A stretch of 64,000 nt of DNA from Apophysomyces variabilis (Eukaryota; Mucoromycota; Mucoromycetes; Mucorales; Mucoraceae). A model generated the notes under the pieces. The model was not told the origin of the DNA and ran no database searches. It saw nothing but the letters and a program-made list of their open reading frames with translations. The position numbers and the translations under genes were made by a program. Below are positions 1 to 10,656 of this stretch, piece by piece. The stretch is from NCBI GenBank assembly GCA_002749535.1, contig MZZL01000393.1:693103-757102 (forward strand). The letters are read 5' to 3'. Position 1 is the first letter of the stretch, and the number at the start of each line of letters is the position of its first letter.

Positions 1-1212
1 CTTTTTTGTTTGTTTGTTCGTTAATTATAAACTACCTATTACTCCTGATTATTTTTTTTCTTTACCTCTGAGAATTGTCCTCTCGTTATCACAGCAAGCA
101 ATTGGCGGCAGTGGGATTCGTATGCGGAAGTGAAAGACTTAGAAACTTCATAAAAATCGTATATCCCAGGCTGTTGAGCAACAGGTGGAGAAAACGGAGG
201 TAGCATCGCATTGACGGTGCGGTTATAGTCATAGTATGAGATTTGCTGATATTGTAAGTTCTGATGCGGCTTGTATTCGGACGATTTGGGAGCGATAGCA
301 AGAATATCCTCTTGATGGTCTTGTGCGGACTGGGTACTAGGAGCAGTGGCGTATGAGGTGTCTACCGTGCGATACAGGGATGAGCAAGGTATGTCTGTCG
401 GATTCTCTTGGCCAAGAATCATCAGTGAGGCTGCTGCGGAGGAGCTACCGAAGCGACTACATAACGGGAATATGAAACATCACTATGCCATTGCTGGGCG
501 TCTGGTAACAAACAGTTACCTGCTGTTATCAAAAGGCACCATCTCCCCGGATACTGTGTTTGGGCGTCCTGGAGATAACTCTGTTGTTGTAGGAGCACGC
601 ATGCGTATACCACAATAATGATATTTAGATTGTCCGCGTGTCCCTAGACGTCGGGTCTTGATCTCTGGAAAGACCGTGCGGATCAACTTTCCAAATGTGG
701 CGGAGTTGACTGGCTGGGTGTTACGAGTCCTGCAAAAAGTCTTGTAATGCTCGTACATTCCACGTCGCGGCACATTGTGATCATGTTGATATTGATAATT
801 TTCCCTCACCCTGTTCGTTTCATTGAGCTATTGATCAGATGCTTTATATTAAGATTTCTTACCATTGAGTGACTAACTGACTGACAGCCTTATCTGTCAA
901 TCGGGCATGGGCTTCTCCCCTGCGTTCGGGACTGGAAGGGTTGGAAGGTACAAAATCTTCAAAAGAGGAGTTTTCACGGCTGGAAGATCTTGTGGATCGC
1001 GTCGATCTTTGTTCTGCCATTTCGGTTGCTACGGAGCTCTTAGGCTCACTGTCATAATCATTGGCTTCATTGTCATTCTGCCATGCCGGATCTTCTGTTT
1101 TCGATTCTTCTTGAGATCCGTTGCTCATGGCGAATTGTGAGCGCAATAATCTTCGGGTTACTGGTCTGGATCTGGATCTTGTTATACGTCCCATGGAGGA
1201 AATGTTGTCCAT
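1..1212 (-). CDS. RFX-family winged-helix transcription factor, N-terminal part (continues off the left edge)
   Basis: Sequence-specific regulator of the RFX/Crt1 family, acting in the nucleus; fungal members repress DNA-damage and ribonucleotide-reductase genes. Three exons are visible: 863-1212, 520-810 and 66-456, joined by introns 811-862 and 457-519, and a donor at 65 leads out of the window. Exon 1 gives a basic, Ser/Arg-rich leader. Exon 2 holds the RFX DNA-binding domain: VPRRGMYEHY, VNSATFGKLIRTVFP, the diagnostic TRRLGTRGQSKYHYCGIR. Exon 3 contains YESHCRQLLAVITRGQF, resembling the conserved region after the domain. All three exons keep one frame. The first ATG (1212) is used because the frame upstream is low-complexity pyrimidine-rich DNA. 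The C-terminal dimerisation half is not in the window. Confidence 0.88.
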
Positions 1213-1586
1213 TTTCTTATTTTAAGAGAAGAGGTAATAATAAGAGGAAATAAGGGAAAAAAAGAGAGAGATTGAAAGAAAATCAAAGGAAAAGGAAAAT
1301 GATTTCGATTAATCATCTCATTAGGGTACAACTTGTATTGGGTTTTTTTGCTTACCATAATAGAGAAAAAGTGACAACAGGCTTGAAACGAGATAGTGAA
1401 TAAAGTAAAGAAGAGAATACGTTCACAAGACAGAAAGAGAAGTGAACATGAACTTTCCCGCAGTAAAGAAAAAAAAAGTTTTCTCTCCAATTAGGAAACA
1501 AAAAGGTTTGGCATCATCACAATGTATCAGCATGGGTCAGTTTCATATCTTATGAACGTCTTAGATTGGTATCTATATTAGGTCTA

Positions 1587-3513
1587 TTATGACGAAAAAA
1601 GTAGTTTCTCAAGGTTATCTCTACGAGGTATAAATGCAACGTTAACGTGAGCAGGTTCCTGGACAGGTAACGAAATGTCTGTGATAGGAACCTCTATTGA
1701 TTTGCCATCCACTGTAGGCGCCACAATCGTAAACGCCCATAAGACACGCGCCGCGATGAGTGCCAAACTCTTTTCGGCAAAGACATTCCCTGGACATAAT
1801 CGTCTTCCAGCTAAGATGAAATACATAAGTTAAAACTCCCTTATACAAAAACAAGATAGTTCCTTATGTATGTTGTTACCTCCGAAACTCCAGTGGTCGC
1901 GTCGGTCAGTTTCTGAGCTGTTGTAGAAACGCTCTGGGTCGAACACGTGAGGTTGGTGATAGATTGTCGGGTCAAAGTTGGTTGCATATATGTTGTGCAA
2001 TATACCCATATTGGCCCTGGTTTAAACAGGTTCAGGAACTTGCCCCAAAGCCTCAATGTATAACAAACACTTACGGAATCTCGTAGCCTCTGTAAGTTTG
2101 GTATTCTCGAGTACTATGTGGCAAATTCAGAAAAATAGGTGGGCGGAATCGTATGGTTTCAGTTATGATCGCTTTAATATAAGGAAGACAAATTAAGTCT
2201 TCTTCCACCGGTAACCTTTCCGATCCAATAATCGCATCGAGCTCAGCCTGAGCTTTAGATTGCACATCTGGATGATTCAGCAAGATGATAAATAGATTTT
2301 GCAACGTGATAGCTGTCGTATCAGTGGCTGCGATCATGATGGTGGCTGCTATGTTCTCCACTAAAGGAAAAAAAAGGGGGGAAACAAGTGAAGTGAGAAT
2401 CATCATAATACAACGCAAGCGAATCCTGTTATGTACATTCAATTGGTGTCAAATTTTCCTTCTCTTCATCTTTGATAATGTCATTCATGAGACCTATTGT
2501 TAGGAAAAGTTAGGTCAGAATAACTGAATCGACGTGTTCCTTCGTTTACATTGAATTGGTTTCCCGTTGGCAATGGCATCGCGTAAGATGCTGTTGTAGT
2601 GACCAAATATTTTCTGAAATCGTAATTGCAATTTCTTTGCATCGTGTTTGAGGTGACCAACCAAGAATTCCAAAGGTTTAGGGCATTCTATCAACATGGC
2701 CATTCCCAGGTGGGAGAAGTCGACGGCTAAGTCATACAGCTCTTTCCAGGCTACATCGTCCAGTGACACGTATCGAGTGCCGTATAATAAGCTCATTGCC
2801 ATATTAATCTAGTTGCTCCAATTTAGAAACATAGAATGGATAGGGGCAACCATATTTTTCTGTTATTTTTCCGTCTTCCGTTTTCAGCTTACAGTATATA
2901 GATAAGCATAGGCATGCAGAGGCATGCCTTCCGGTTCAGTGCCTGATCGGTAGATATGGCAGATCATTTCCTTGGTCTCCTTGTTGTACAGCTGCGGGTA
3001 CTTCCGTTCAAAGTTCCTTTTACTAATGGCACTTAACAGTAATCGTCGCGACTTCTTTAGAAATGCGTTTTCGTTTCCCCATGCAAAAATCAGCCCGGAT
3101 TTGCTCATTAACTCCACAATGGTAGTAGGCACTCTATCGGAGTTGATTTTGCCACGCACTTCCAAGATCTCTCGAACGACCTCCGCGTTGTTCAGTATTA
3201 GGTAGTCTCTTTGCCCCAAAGAAACCCGATAGATTGGGCCTAATTTCTCTGCCCACTCAGCCATCTGTAGATGTGGCGATCTGATGAGATAGCCGATATG
3301 GCCAATCAAGGGAAGAGCTCCTGGTGGTGATGGCAATGGCCGAGTTATTGACCCATATTCATTTACTGCTGAGCTATTCTTTTCGTAGGGTCCAGTAATG
3401 GCTTTGAGCAGTAAACCCACTGCAAGTGTACCAACAACGCCAGTGAATACGCGCATATTAGTATCCTGAGGGTTTGTGAATTGGTTAGTTAAGTTGTATA
3501 ATAACATGGCCAT
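1587..3513 (-). CDS. cytochrome P450 monooxygenase
   Basis: Haem-thiolate monooxygenase, membrane anchored by its N-terminus, probably at the ER. Six exons fit: 2893-3513, 2550-2808, 2437-2493, 2075-2360, 1880-2016, 1587-1810, summing to 528 codons. Visible landmarks are the proline-rich hinge RPLPSPPGALPLIGHIG, an I-helix with AATDTT, the K-helix ETIR (ExxR), the FDPERF motif, and the haem loop FGAGRRLCPGN with its Cys ligand, which is split by the last intron. The 57-nt exon 2437-2493 is easy to miss but restores the frame. The start is uncertain: upstream in-frame ATG at 3573 adds a hydrophobic MFSFSFLFLLF stretch, while 3453 is also possible. The general pattern recalls the CYP509-like P450s expanded in Mucoromycota, but I cannot assign the family or substrate. 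Confidence 0.92.
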
Positions 3514-3589
3514 TTTGATTGCTAGGAGAAGGAGAAAACAAAAGAGAAGAAAGAGAAACGAAAACGAGAACAATCATGCCCTTAACTTT

Positions 3590-4430
3590 TCACAAGGGTT
3601 ACATGTGTACGACACACAAGACTTTAATGTATGTTTCTCCTAAACGACTTCAAACACCAGTACCATGAGTACATTCCGAAAAGAAGAAGAAAAAAAAAAT
3701 AGAAAGAGATCCCGATCTTTCATTATCAATAAAACGCTGTAGCTTCTTTTCTATAATCGTTTGATGTGCTCTAATGGTTTTAAATTTACTATAGAATCAT
3801 TTTTATATAATATGCAAACAAAGGGAACAAAGAAAGATCAGAATGTGGCACCATGGAAGACGAAAAAGCCATAATCCAACAGGAGAGAGAGGCGGAATCT
3901 TAATTAGTATCATCAAAAGTAACTTTATGCTACCTGCTCCCTTTCCATAGGCTTCCAGCTACAACGATTGTTAAAAAATACTAAACTATATATTTGATTG
4001 ATAACGGCAGGTTTTCGTTGGAAAATTGTAGATGTATTTCTGACTGATCCTTTAAATGGCCGCTTTGTTGTAATAATCGGGCATCATATGCCGATCCAAG
4101 GAGACATGCCCCGTATATTCCATGCATGTACTTATAGCCTACTTTCGCTGAGTTTGTCTTTCTGCTTAGACTATTACTGCCTATTTTGTGGATTATATTT
4201 GGAATGGGTTAATCATCCTGCATACTAGCTAGAAATATCAAAATATTCTAGTTATTATTTATATCCTTGCTTTGCGATCTGTAATGTCCTACTAGCTCCA
4301 TCGGTTTCCTTTCTCTCAACTCCGACATGAAGACGGTTTCCCCAACCGCTATATGAAAAATGTTTGGTTTATGCCCTTTTCCCAATGCATATAACCTACA
4401 ATCTGGGATTGTTAAGTAGGTGGAATTTCC
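3590..4430. other. intergenic region between P450 and endopolyphosphatase genes
   Basis: This stretch holds the P450 5' leader and the 3' side of the next minus-strand gene. It is AT-rich. A 76-codon plus-strand ORF (3998-4228) has no recognisable motif or splice partner and looks like chance. Nothing else was recognised. Confidence 0.5.
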
Positions 4431-4437
4431 AAGATTA

Positions 4438-6075
4438 CTATCTGTGTTTAATGGATCTACGTTCCTTGTATGTCTGCACTAACATGTTGTCTAGATACAT
4501 ATTCCACAGTGCTTCTGACGCCTTTGTATTCTCAGTCATTCGTCTGGCTAATTCCAGCCAACTATCAACTCCCAAGTCCGCCATATCATACGTCGTATCA
4601 GTTGCATACTCAATCTCGTATTCCAATGGACGATTTTGAGGTAGTTGATTCCAATACGTGAGATTTGCGTACCATTGGGTGTATTGTAGCCATTGACCGA
4701 AGGATGCCTGCCTTTTATCATATTGATTGATACGGAAGGTGCTGTGATATACCGGTAGAACTGGCGGAGCGACATGGATAACGATGGCTGAGGTGCCGTT
4801 TTCGCTATGTGCCTGCTTATACTGTTGACGAAGACTCGAAATGAACCGATCCACGTTTTTCTCTGCTCTGAGATCTCCTTCTGGTTCCGTTATCTTTTTC
4901 TTAGATTTTTTGCTGCTCTTTAATATCTGGAAATGATCCATATTAGCATGGCCATACATATGACCAGTAATAATGTCTGCAAAAGACAAGGAAATGTCGA
5001 TATAGCGCGAGAGACAGCTCTTACGGAACGTTTTGGGTGAAGGCGGAACATGACCGATCATATAGACTTTGACTCGATCCTTCCTGGCTCGTTCCAGCTG
5101 TTCCTTAATCCATTGCATATGGCGATCTGCTGTTCCACCTTTTACTTTACATGGATGAACAGCGTCGTTTGAGTTGAAGAAATAAAGCGTATTAAGGGAA
5201 AGGACTCGAATGCCGGGAACCACATCGATAGCAAAGTAACCACCTTGCATAAATGTATCTAACTGATCTTGGGGGATGAAATCGCGCCACATTGTTGCAA
5301 AATCTTCTAGCGTTATCGGCTTGTCTCTGTTCAATTGATTTCCATGGAAAATGTTATGTGGATGGATGTCGTTGTTGCCTACGACGATGTAAACCGCAAA
5401 TAAATTCGATTAATTTATGCGATGAACCAACGAAGGATATGGCTAGTTACCGATGACAGGGACAATTGGTACGGTCCTATTACTTTCTTCCATTGTGAAG
5501 GTCTGTCGCATCATATCTGTCAGCTGCTGATTGTAATCAAGAATTTCCTTTCTTGTACGAGGTATTTTTCCATCAATGTCATGTCTATGGAACAGATTAG
5601 GTAAAAACCATTGTTTTACTCAACGAGCTGGAATTACCTTGCATTGTCACCTGTCCAAATGACAAAATCAAGCTTGTTTTTCCACTTTTGACCGATCCAG
5701 TTTATGGTATGCTCTATCAAATGGGTAGGTGCATCGCATTCGGATGTTGGTGAGCCCCAATATCCCGCCAGTTTGCCTTTTCGCCATTTCTTTCCCTTGT
5801 GTTTCTTAGGTGGTCGATGGCATTCCGATTTTATCGTAGCATTTACTTGGAAATAACTATCCATCTGTATTCTAAATTAAGCATATTCCTGCTTTTTTTT
5901 TATCTGTCGTTGAACTGCTTACATGCATATCGGTGATATGGAGAAATTGCCCATGCAGGTGTGTAGCTTCTGTGTTAATGAATGGATGTTGTAGTTGTGG
6001 CAACTTCCATGCTTTTGTTGATGCGATTGAAACCGCAGATAGGGTTGTGATGTATATCCAAAAATCAATCCTCAT
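4438..6075 (-). CDS. PPN1: endopolyphosphatase (Ppn1/Phm5-like, calcineurin-type phosphoesterase)
   Basis: Cleaves inorganic polyphosphate chains, typically in the vacuole, as part of phosphate storage. Four exons (5923-6075, 5638-5864, 5451-5584, 4438-5378) give 484 residues. The N-terminus has a signal-anchor-like segment. Metal-binding motifs of the metallophosphoesterase fold appear in order: LHGQFLHITDMH, FVIWTGDNARHD, PVIGNNDIHPHN, GHVPPSP and the ITGHMYGHANMDHF histidine cluster. A conserved C-terminal YEIEYATDTTYDMADLG block matches Ppn1 rather than acid sphingomyelinases, its closest relatives. A lysine-rich insert after GHANMDHF (KSSKKSKKK) is where yeast Ppn1 also carries a charged insert. 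The cysteines SECH and SECD fit lumenal disulphides. The protein is somewhat shorter than the yeast enzyme. Confidence 0.92.
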
Positions 6076-6079
6076 GGAG

Positions 6080-6890
6080 AAAAAGGAAAGTAAAGAAAAA
6101 GAACGAAAATAAAAAATTTCCTCTTGTCTTTACGTTTTACTTCTCGGTTCCGATGAAGCCGATTCAAAAGCCGCCGAGCTAACTCCTCCTAAGCCAAGGG
6201 TTGCAAGAAGACTCATCGATAAGACTGACTACTGTTTGAAAGTTGGGTTGGAAAACTGTGTGTGATCATAAGGAGCGTACTTTCAAATCAATCAAGGCAC
6301 GTGTGCAAAATCATTCGTGCTGATTCGATGCATCCCGCCTTGGTAACATTTTCCAATTCCCGCCATTGGTCTTCTTCCAGTGTCGGAAGAGGATGATGCA
6401 CGAAACAGTGCTCTTCCTTCTAATCATACAATGCAAAGAATTCAAGTTGACATAGTGAAAGAGTCTCGGGTTGCAGATGTAAGACGATTGGATTCAGCAC
6501 GAAAGAGTTATGACAAAGTATCTAAACAAACTGCTGTTGTAGAAATTCACTGATACCTATCTCCAAGAAATGCGTTCACCTATTGAAAACAGTGATATGT
6601 CATTTTGTGACGTTTCGGTTTCATTAGATAGTTTGACAGCTTTAAGTTCATATTATGTTTCTGAATCTGCCTCGCAGCATTACCATTTTATACCAGAATC
6701 TGCGTTGATTTTCGAATTAACTCCGCTCGAGGTACAGCACGCAAACACGTCGGGTTGCAGACAGTTTCTGAGTGCTGTCTCTTCACCAGCATATAGTTAT
6801 TACATAGCAATTTCCTTTCCACTCATGCATTGTACGTGGCGATAATGTGTTCGAGTATCCGTAACCGACAAAAGACCCTACCTAGCAGCG
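6080..6890. other. divergent intergenic region; unresolved 5' end of the Hsp70-like gene
   Basis: The Ppn1-like gene leaves leftward and the Hsp70-like gene goes rightward. Two open stretches may contribute 5' exons to the latter: 6382-6553 (starting PVSEEDDARNSALP) and 6570-6845 (Ser-rich, FIPESALIFELTP). I could not find a splice path from either into the first secure exon, so they are left as possible leader sequence. Confidence 0.35.
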
Positions 6891-9012
6891 CGAGGTTCTC
6901 TGCATAGCTTCACCTACGGAAGTGACATATCATCAGAACAGGAAGATTACGATCTCATTATAGCTATTGATTTCGGTAAGTTTTCTCGTAATTTGTAGAC
7001 CCTGACCAATCAGTATATGTCTATATTACGCAGGCACTACATTTTCGGTAGGGGTTTCCCTGACAATGTGAAGTAAAGGTGAATAAATAACCCTGGCAGT
7101 TTTTTCTTTGCAGGGTTGCAGCTATGCATCGCCCAATAGCGGTGAAATATACGATATCATCCAATGGCCAAAACAAGGAGGCTTCTATGCTAAGGTACCA
7201 AGTCTACTTTACTATCGAACAAAGACCGGCCGATGCATAGATTGGGGGAACGGAGCTCGACTGCAATCTCTGAAGGTAGATCGACAAACTTGTATGCACA
7301 CTGAATTGATTTGAACTGGTTCCATAGCCATTACAGGAAGGCAGACTGATACAGCAATTTAAACTGTGGTTAGCAGACGATGTTGAGCAAGAAGAGATAC
7401 CGTTTGCGGAGAAGACAGCTATCGATATTATCGCTGATTATATGGAGCGGTTTCATGAGCACATTTTTTCCGAAATCCAGAAGACGTTCATTACACAAGA
7501 TTGTACTATGGAACGATGCCGTTACGTAAGACATACTTTGACTATTATAAGGATAACTGACAAATCCAGTAGGTACTGACCGTGCCTGCCATTTGGTCAG
7601 ATCAAGCCAAAGCCATCATGAGATCAGTATTTATCAGAGCTGGCATTATTACCTATGAAGACCCGTTACATCGATTGGTAATGATTACGGAACCTGAAGC
7701 AGCTGCTTTATACTGCGAGCGCAAATACAATGCCTGGAATCTAAAGCATGACGATACGTTTATAATAGTCGATGCCGGTGGCGGAACGGTGGACTTGATT
7801 GTTTAGTGAGTTAAAGACGCTTTTTCGAAAGGGCTATTGACATGTCATAGCAAAATAGAGCAACAAAGTGGAAGCCGCCTTCTTCATGAGGTTACCAAAG
7901 GGTATGGTGGCATGTGTGGAAGTGTCCATATCGATAACAAGATGCGTGAGCTACTAAATAATAAGTTGGGCGAGTCTGCGCACTTCATACCGTCATGCAC
8001 ATTTGAAACGATTATGCAGACATTTACAGAAATAATCAAGGTAGACAGACAGCATAAGCACAAAAAGTATGGACTGTGAAACTAGCTTCCTGTTAGCCGT
8101 CGTTTAGTGGAAACGACGATCAATTATTAGAAATACCTGCGTCTGCTTGTCAGTATTTTCCCGAAGGAGTTGTGGATAAGGTTTGCCATTGTACGGATAA
8201 TTTGCAATCTAACAGACGTTGCAGGATGGATATATTCTGTTGACCGCTGACGAATTAAGGCAGGAAGTCTTCGATCCGGTTTTTCAGCGAGTGCTTGATC
8301 TTATCGACACACAATTACAGCAAGCTAATGTGTTTATTAACGCTATGTTTCTGGTCGGCGGTTTTGGATGCTCTGAATATCTGTACGATACTCTAAAATA
8401 TCGATTTGCTGAGCGGGTCGGTGCAGTGGTTATGCCACCACGAGGTGAACTTGCGGTGGTTAGGGGAGCTGTCTACAGCTTACTCCGTCCCGGACTAGTG
8501 GCGTCTAAGATATTACGTCGTACTTATGGTGTCTGCACAAGGTTACCATTTGAGGAAGGGTTGGATCCAGAAGAAAGTGCCGTAGTAACAAAAGATGGCG
8601 TAAAACGGTGTGGAACACGGTTCGACATAATCGCAAGAAAGGGTGACCGAATTGGAGCGGATACAAAGATAAGCAAATCGTTTTGGGTTGCCTATCCAAA
8701 ACATACCGAAGGTACTTCTCAAGCTGGATAATCAAAAGCATACGGCATTGAACAAAAGATCTTGTTTATAGCCGATTTGTACGCCTATGATGGGGATGGC
8801 GTCATTCCTCGCCATATTACTGATCCTGGAGTGGTGAAAATTGCAGAGTTTCCAGTGAAAATGCCGGTTATAAATGATCTGAAGTATGGCGATCGTGTCG
8901 ATGTCAATATCGATTTTGTCCTTAGGATGACAGAGTTGCAAATTAACGTATCTATTGCCGGAAATCGTTTTCAATTCACGTCGTTACTGGATACAGAATT
9001 TCAATACTAGAA
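6890..9012 (+). CDS. Hsp70-like protein of the HSPA12 subfamily (start unresolved, one in-frame stop)
   Basis: Actin/Hsp70-fold ATPase-like protein. Visible nucleotide-binding motifs in order: IIAIDFGTTFSGCSYA (phosphate 1, split by introns at 6976 and 7048), LTVPAIWSDQAKAIM, ITEPEAAALYC, FIIVDAGGGTVDLI (phosphate 2), GGMCGSVHID, and MFLVGGFGCSEYL (adenosine). The C-terminal part has LYAYDGDGVIPRH and PVKMPVINDLKYGD, as in HSPA12 relatives rather than canonical Hsp70; the EEVD-type tail is absent. At least eight short introns occur, for example 6976-7033, 7048-7113 and 8060-8097. The first secure exon ends at 6975; the start codon was not located. A TAA at 8729-8731 interrupts an otherwise continuous frame unless a 27-nt intron (8712-8738) is removed. 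Client and role are unknown. Confidence 0.8.
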
Positions 9013-9605
9013 CTGGCGCTTAATTTCATATTTCCGTTATGTCTCAGTTGTTGCGACGAAACAGTTTAACTGCTTTCTGTGGAAAGAAAGAGCCACAGGA
9101 TATTTCATACATAGAGTTCCAATGCCGAAGGAAGTGGAAGTAGTACAAAGTAGCAAAAGGTGGATACCTAATATGAAACCGAATCATTAGATACAACGTT
9201 TGCTATGAACAACGTCCATAAACTTATCTTTCAATGCCTAACAGAAGTGGTGAAGCCTGTTTACCTTTGACAATCTTGTACGATTATGCAACTACTTTTG
9301 TCCCTAAGCTTAACACGTCGGCGCCCCAGTTCTGCCAATGCAATCCATAAACGTATCAAAACTTATCCAATTGTCATTGACAGCTATCTGTAGGCAGAGC
9401 ACCCAGACTTGTTTGCTTTGCAGGAAATAGACCGTTCCCCGAATCAAATGCTTGTCCGGGAATTTGAACTTTAATGACACACCGCGGGTGCATTGTGACG
9501 TGTTCGGGGACAGAAACGCTCAGAGCGCCATTTCATTTCCCTCTTGGCTGCTTCATAACCGCTGACCTTTCTATACACCCTCCATTGTAAAACCCTTTTT
9601 TCAAC
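9013..9605. other. intergenic region upstream of UBE2H
   Basis: No coding segment or repeat was recognised. It should contain the 3' end of the Hsp70-like transcript and the promoter of the next gene. Confidence 0.5.
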
Positions 9606-10480
9606 ATGTCTACCCCAAGAAGAAGAATCGAAACAGATGTCATGAAGCTGTAAGTTGAATGAAAAGTTTGTTTCCCTTTCCTTATGACAATTACGTAGTC
9701 TGATGAGCGATTACGAAGTTACACTTGTCAACGACAACATGCAAGAGTTCTTTGTTCGTTTCCAAGGACCTTCAGACAGTAAGCTCCAGTAATGCATTCT
9801 TTAACCTTGGACCTAACCAAAAGATATTTATAGCCCCATTCAATGGTGGCGTATGGAAGGTTCATGTCGAACTGCCTGATCAATATCCTTACAAATCCCC
9901 CAGTATTGGCTTCATGAACCGAATCTTCCATCCAAATATTGACGAAGTGTAATAATCCCGTTTTACATAAGAGTTAATGGGAAGTTGAACAAGAGAACAT
10001 TAACCATTATTTTTTGTAGGAGCGGATCAGTGTGTCTCGACGTTATCAACCAAACATGGAGTCCAATGTTTGGTAATGAAACGGATACCAAGTCTGAAAT
10101 ATGCTAATTTTATGCTAGACATGATTAACATTTTCGAGGTGTTTCTACCACAATTGCTTCGCTACCCTAACCCTACCGATCCTCTGAATGGAGAAGCTGC
10201 AGCATTATTAATGAGAGAACCTGCGAAATATGAATCAAAAGTAAAAGGTAACCAGACTATCAATCGATTTCTTTTCCTTTTTGTGCGATTGTGGTGTGCA
10301 GCTGTGCGTGTACACAACGTAAGAAGTTCTGAATCGGGGTTTTTAAATTTAGATTACGTCGGACGTTATGCGACAAAGGAAGCTGCCGATGCAGCGGCGG
10401 AAGATAGTACAGAAGATGATGAACTTAGCTCTGTCAGCTATGCCTCCTCTGAAGACGAAACAGCTGGTATGGAGCTGTGA
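9606..10480 (+). CDS. UBC8: ubiquitin-conjugating enzyme E2 H (Ubc8-like)
   Basis: E2 enzyme that accepts ubiquitin from E1 and works with the GID/CTLH ligase; in yeast it drives turnover of gluconeogenic enzymes. Six exons (9606-9649, 9699-9778, 9834-9948, 10020-10072, 10119-10247, 10353-10480) give 182 residues, the family's usual length. Landmarks: an N-terminal basic [38 protein letters not shown], the catalytic cysteine in [15 protein letters not shown], and [17 protein letters not shown]. The acidic Ser/Glu/Asp tail ending in GMEL matches UBE2H and distinguishes it from other E2s. The third exon ends so that codon GT|G yields Val just before SGSVCLD. Exon 2 to 3 requires the acceptor at 9833, giving PSDTPFNGG. 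Confidence 0.95.
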
Positions 10481-10656
10481 ATAGGTGCACTATATAACAT
10501 CAAATGCATGGGGTAATTGGGCTGGAGAATAATAAATACAAATGAACTTTCACACCATATTTTTCAGTTTTCTAAGGCATTGCCCGTAGTCTGTATGAAT
10601 AGGATGTTTTGCATTGATAGGATAGAGATTATAATGCTGTAAGCGTTTTTTTTAAT

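Noticed and set aside
1182..1490. 102-codon minus-strand ORF upstream of the RFX gene
   Set aside because: Low-complexity Phe/Ser/Leu translation of a purine-rich strand; the RFX start codon lies inside it in another frame.
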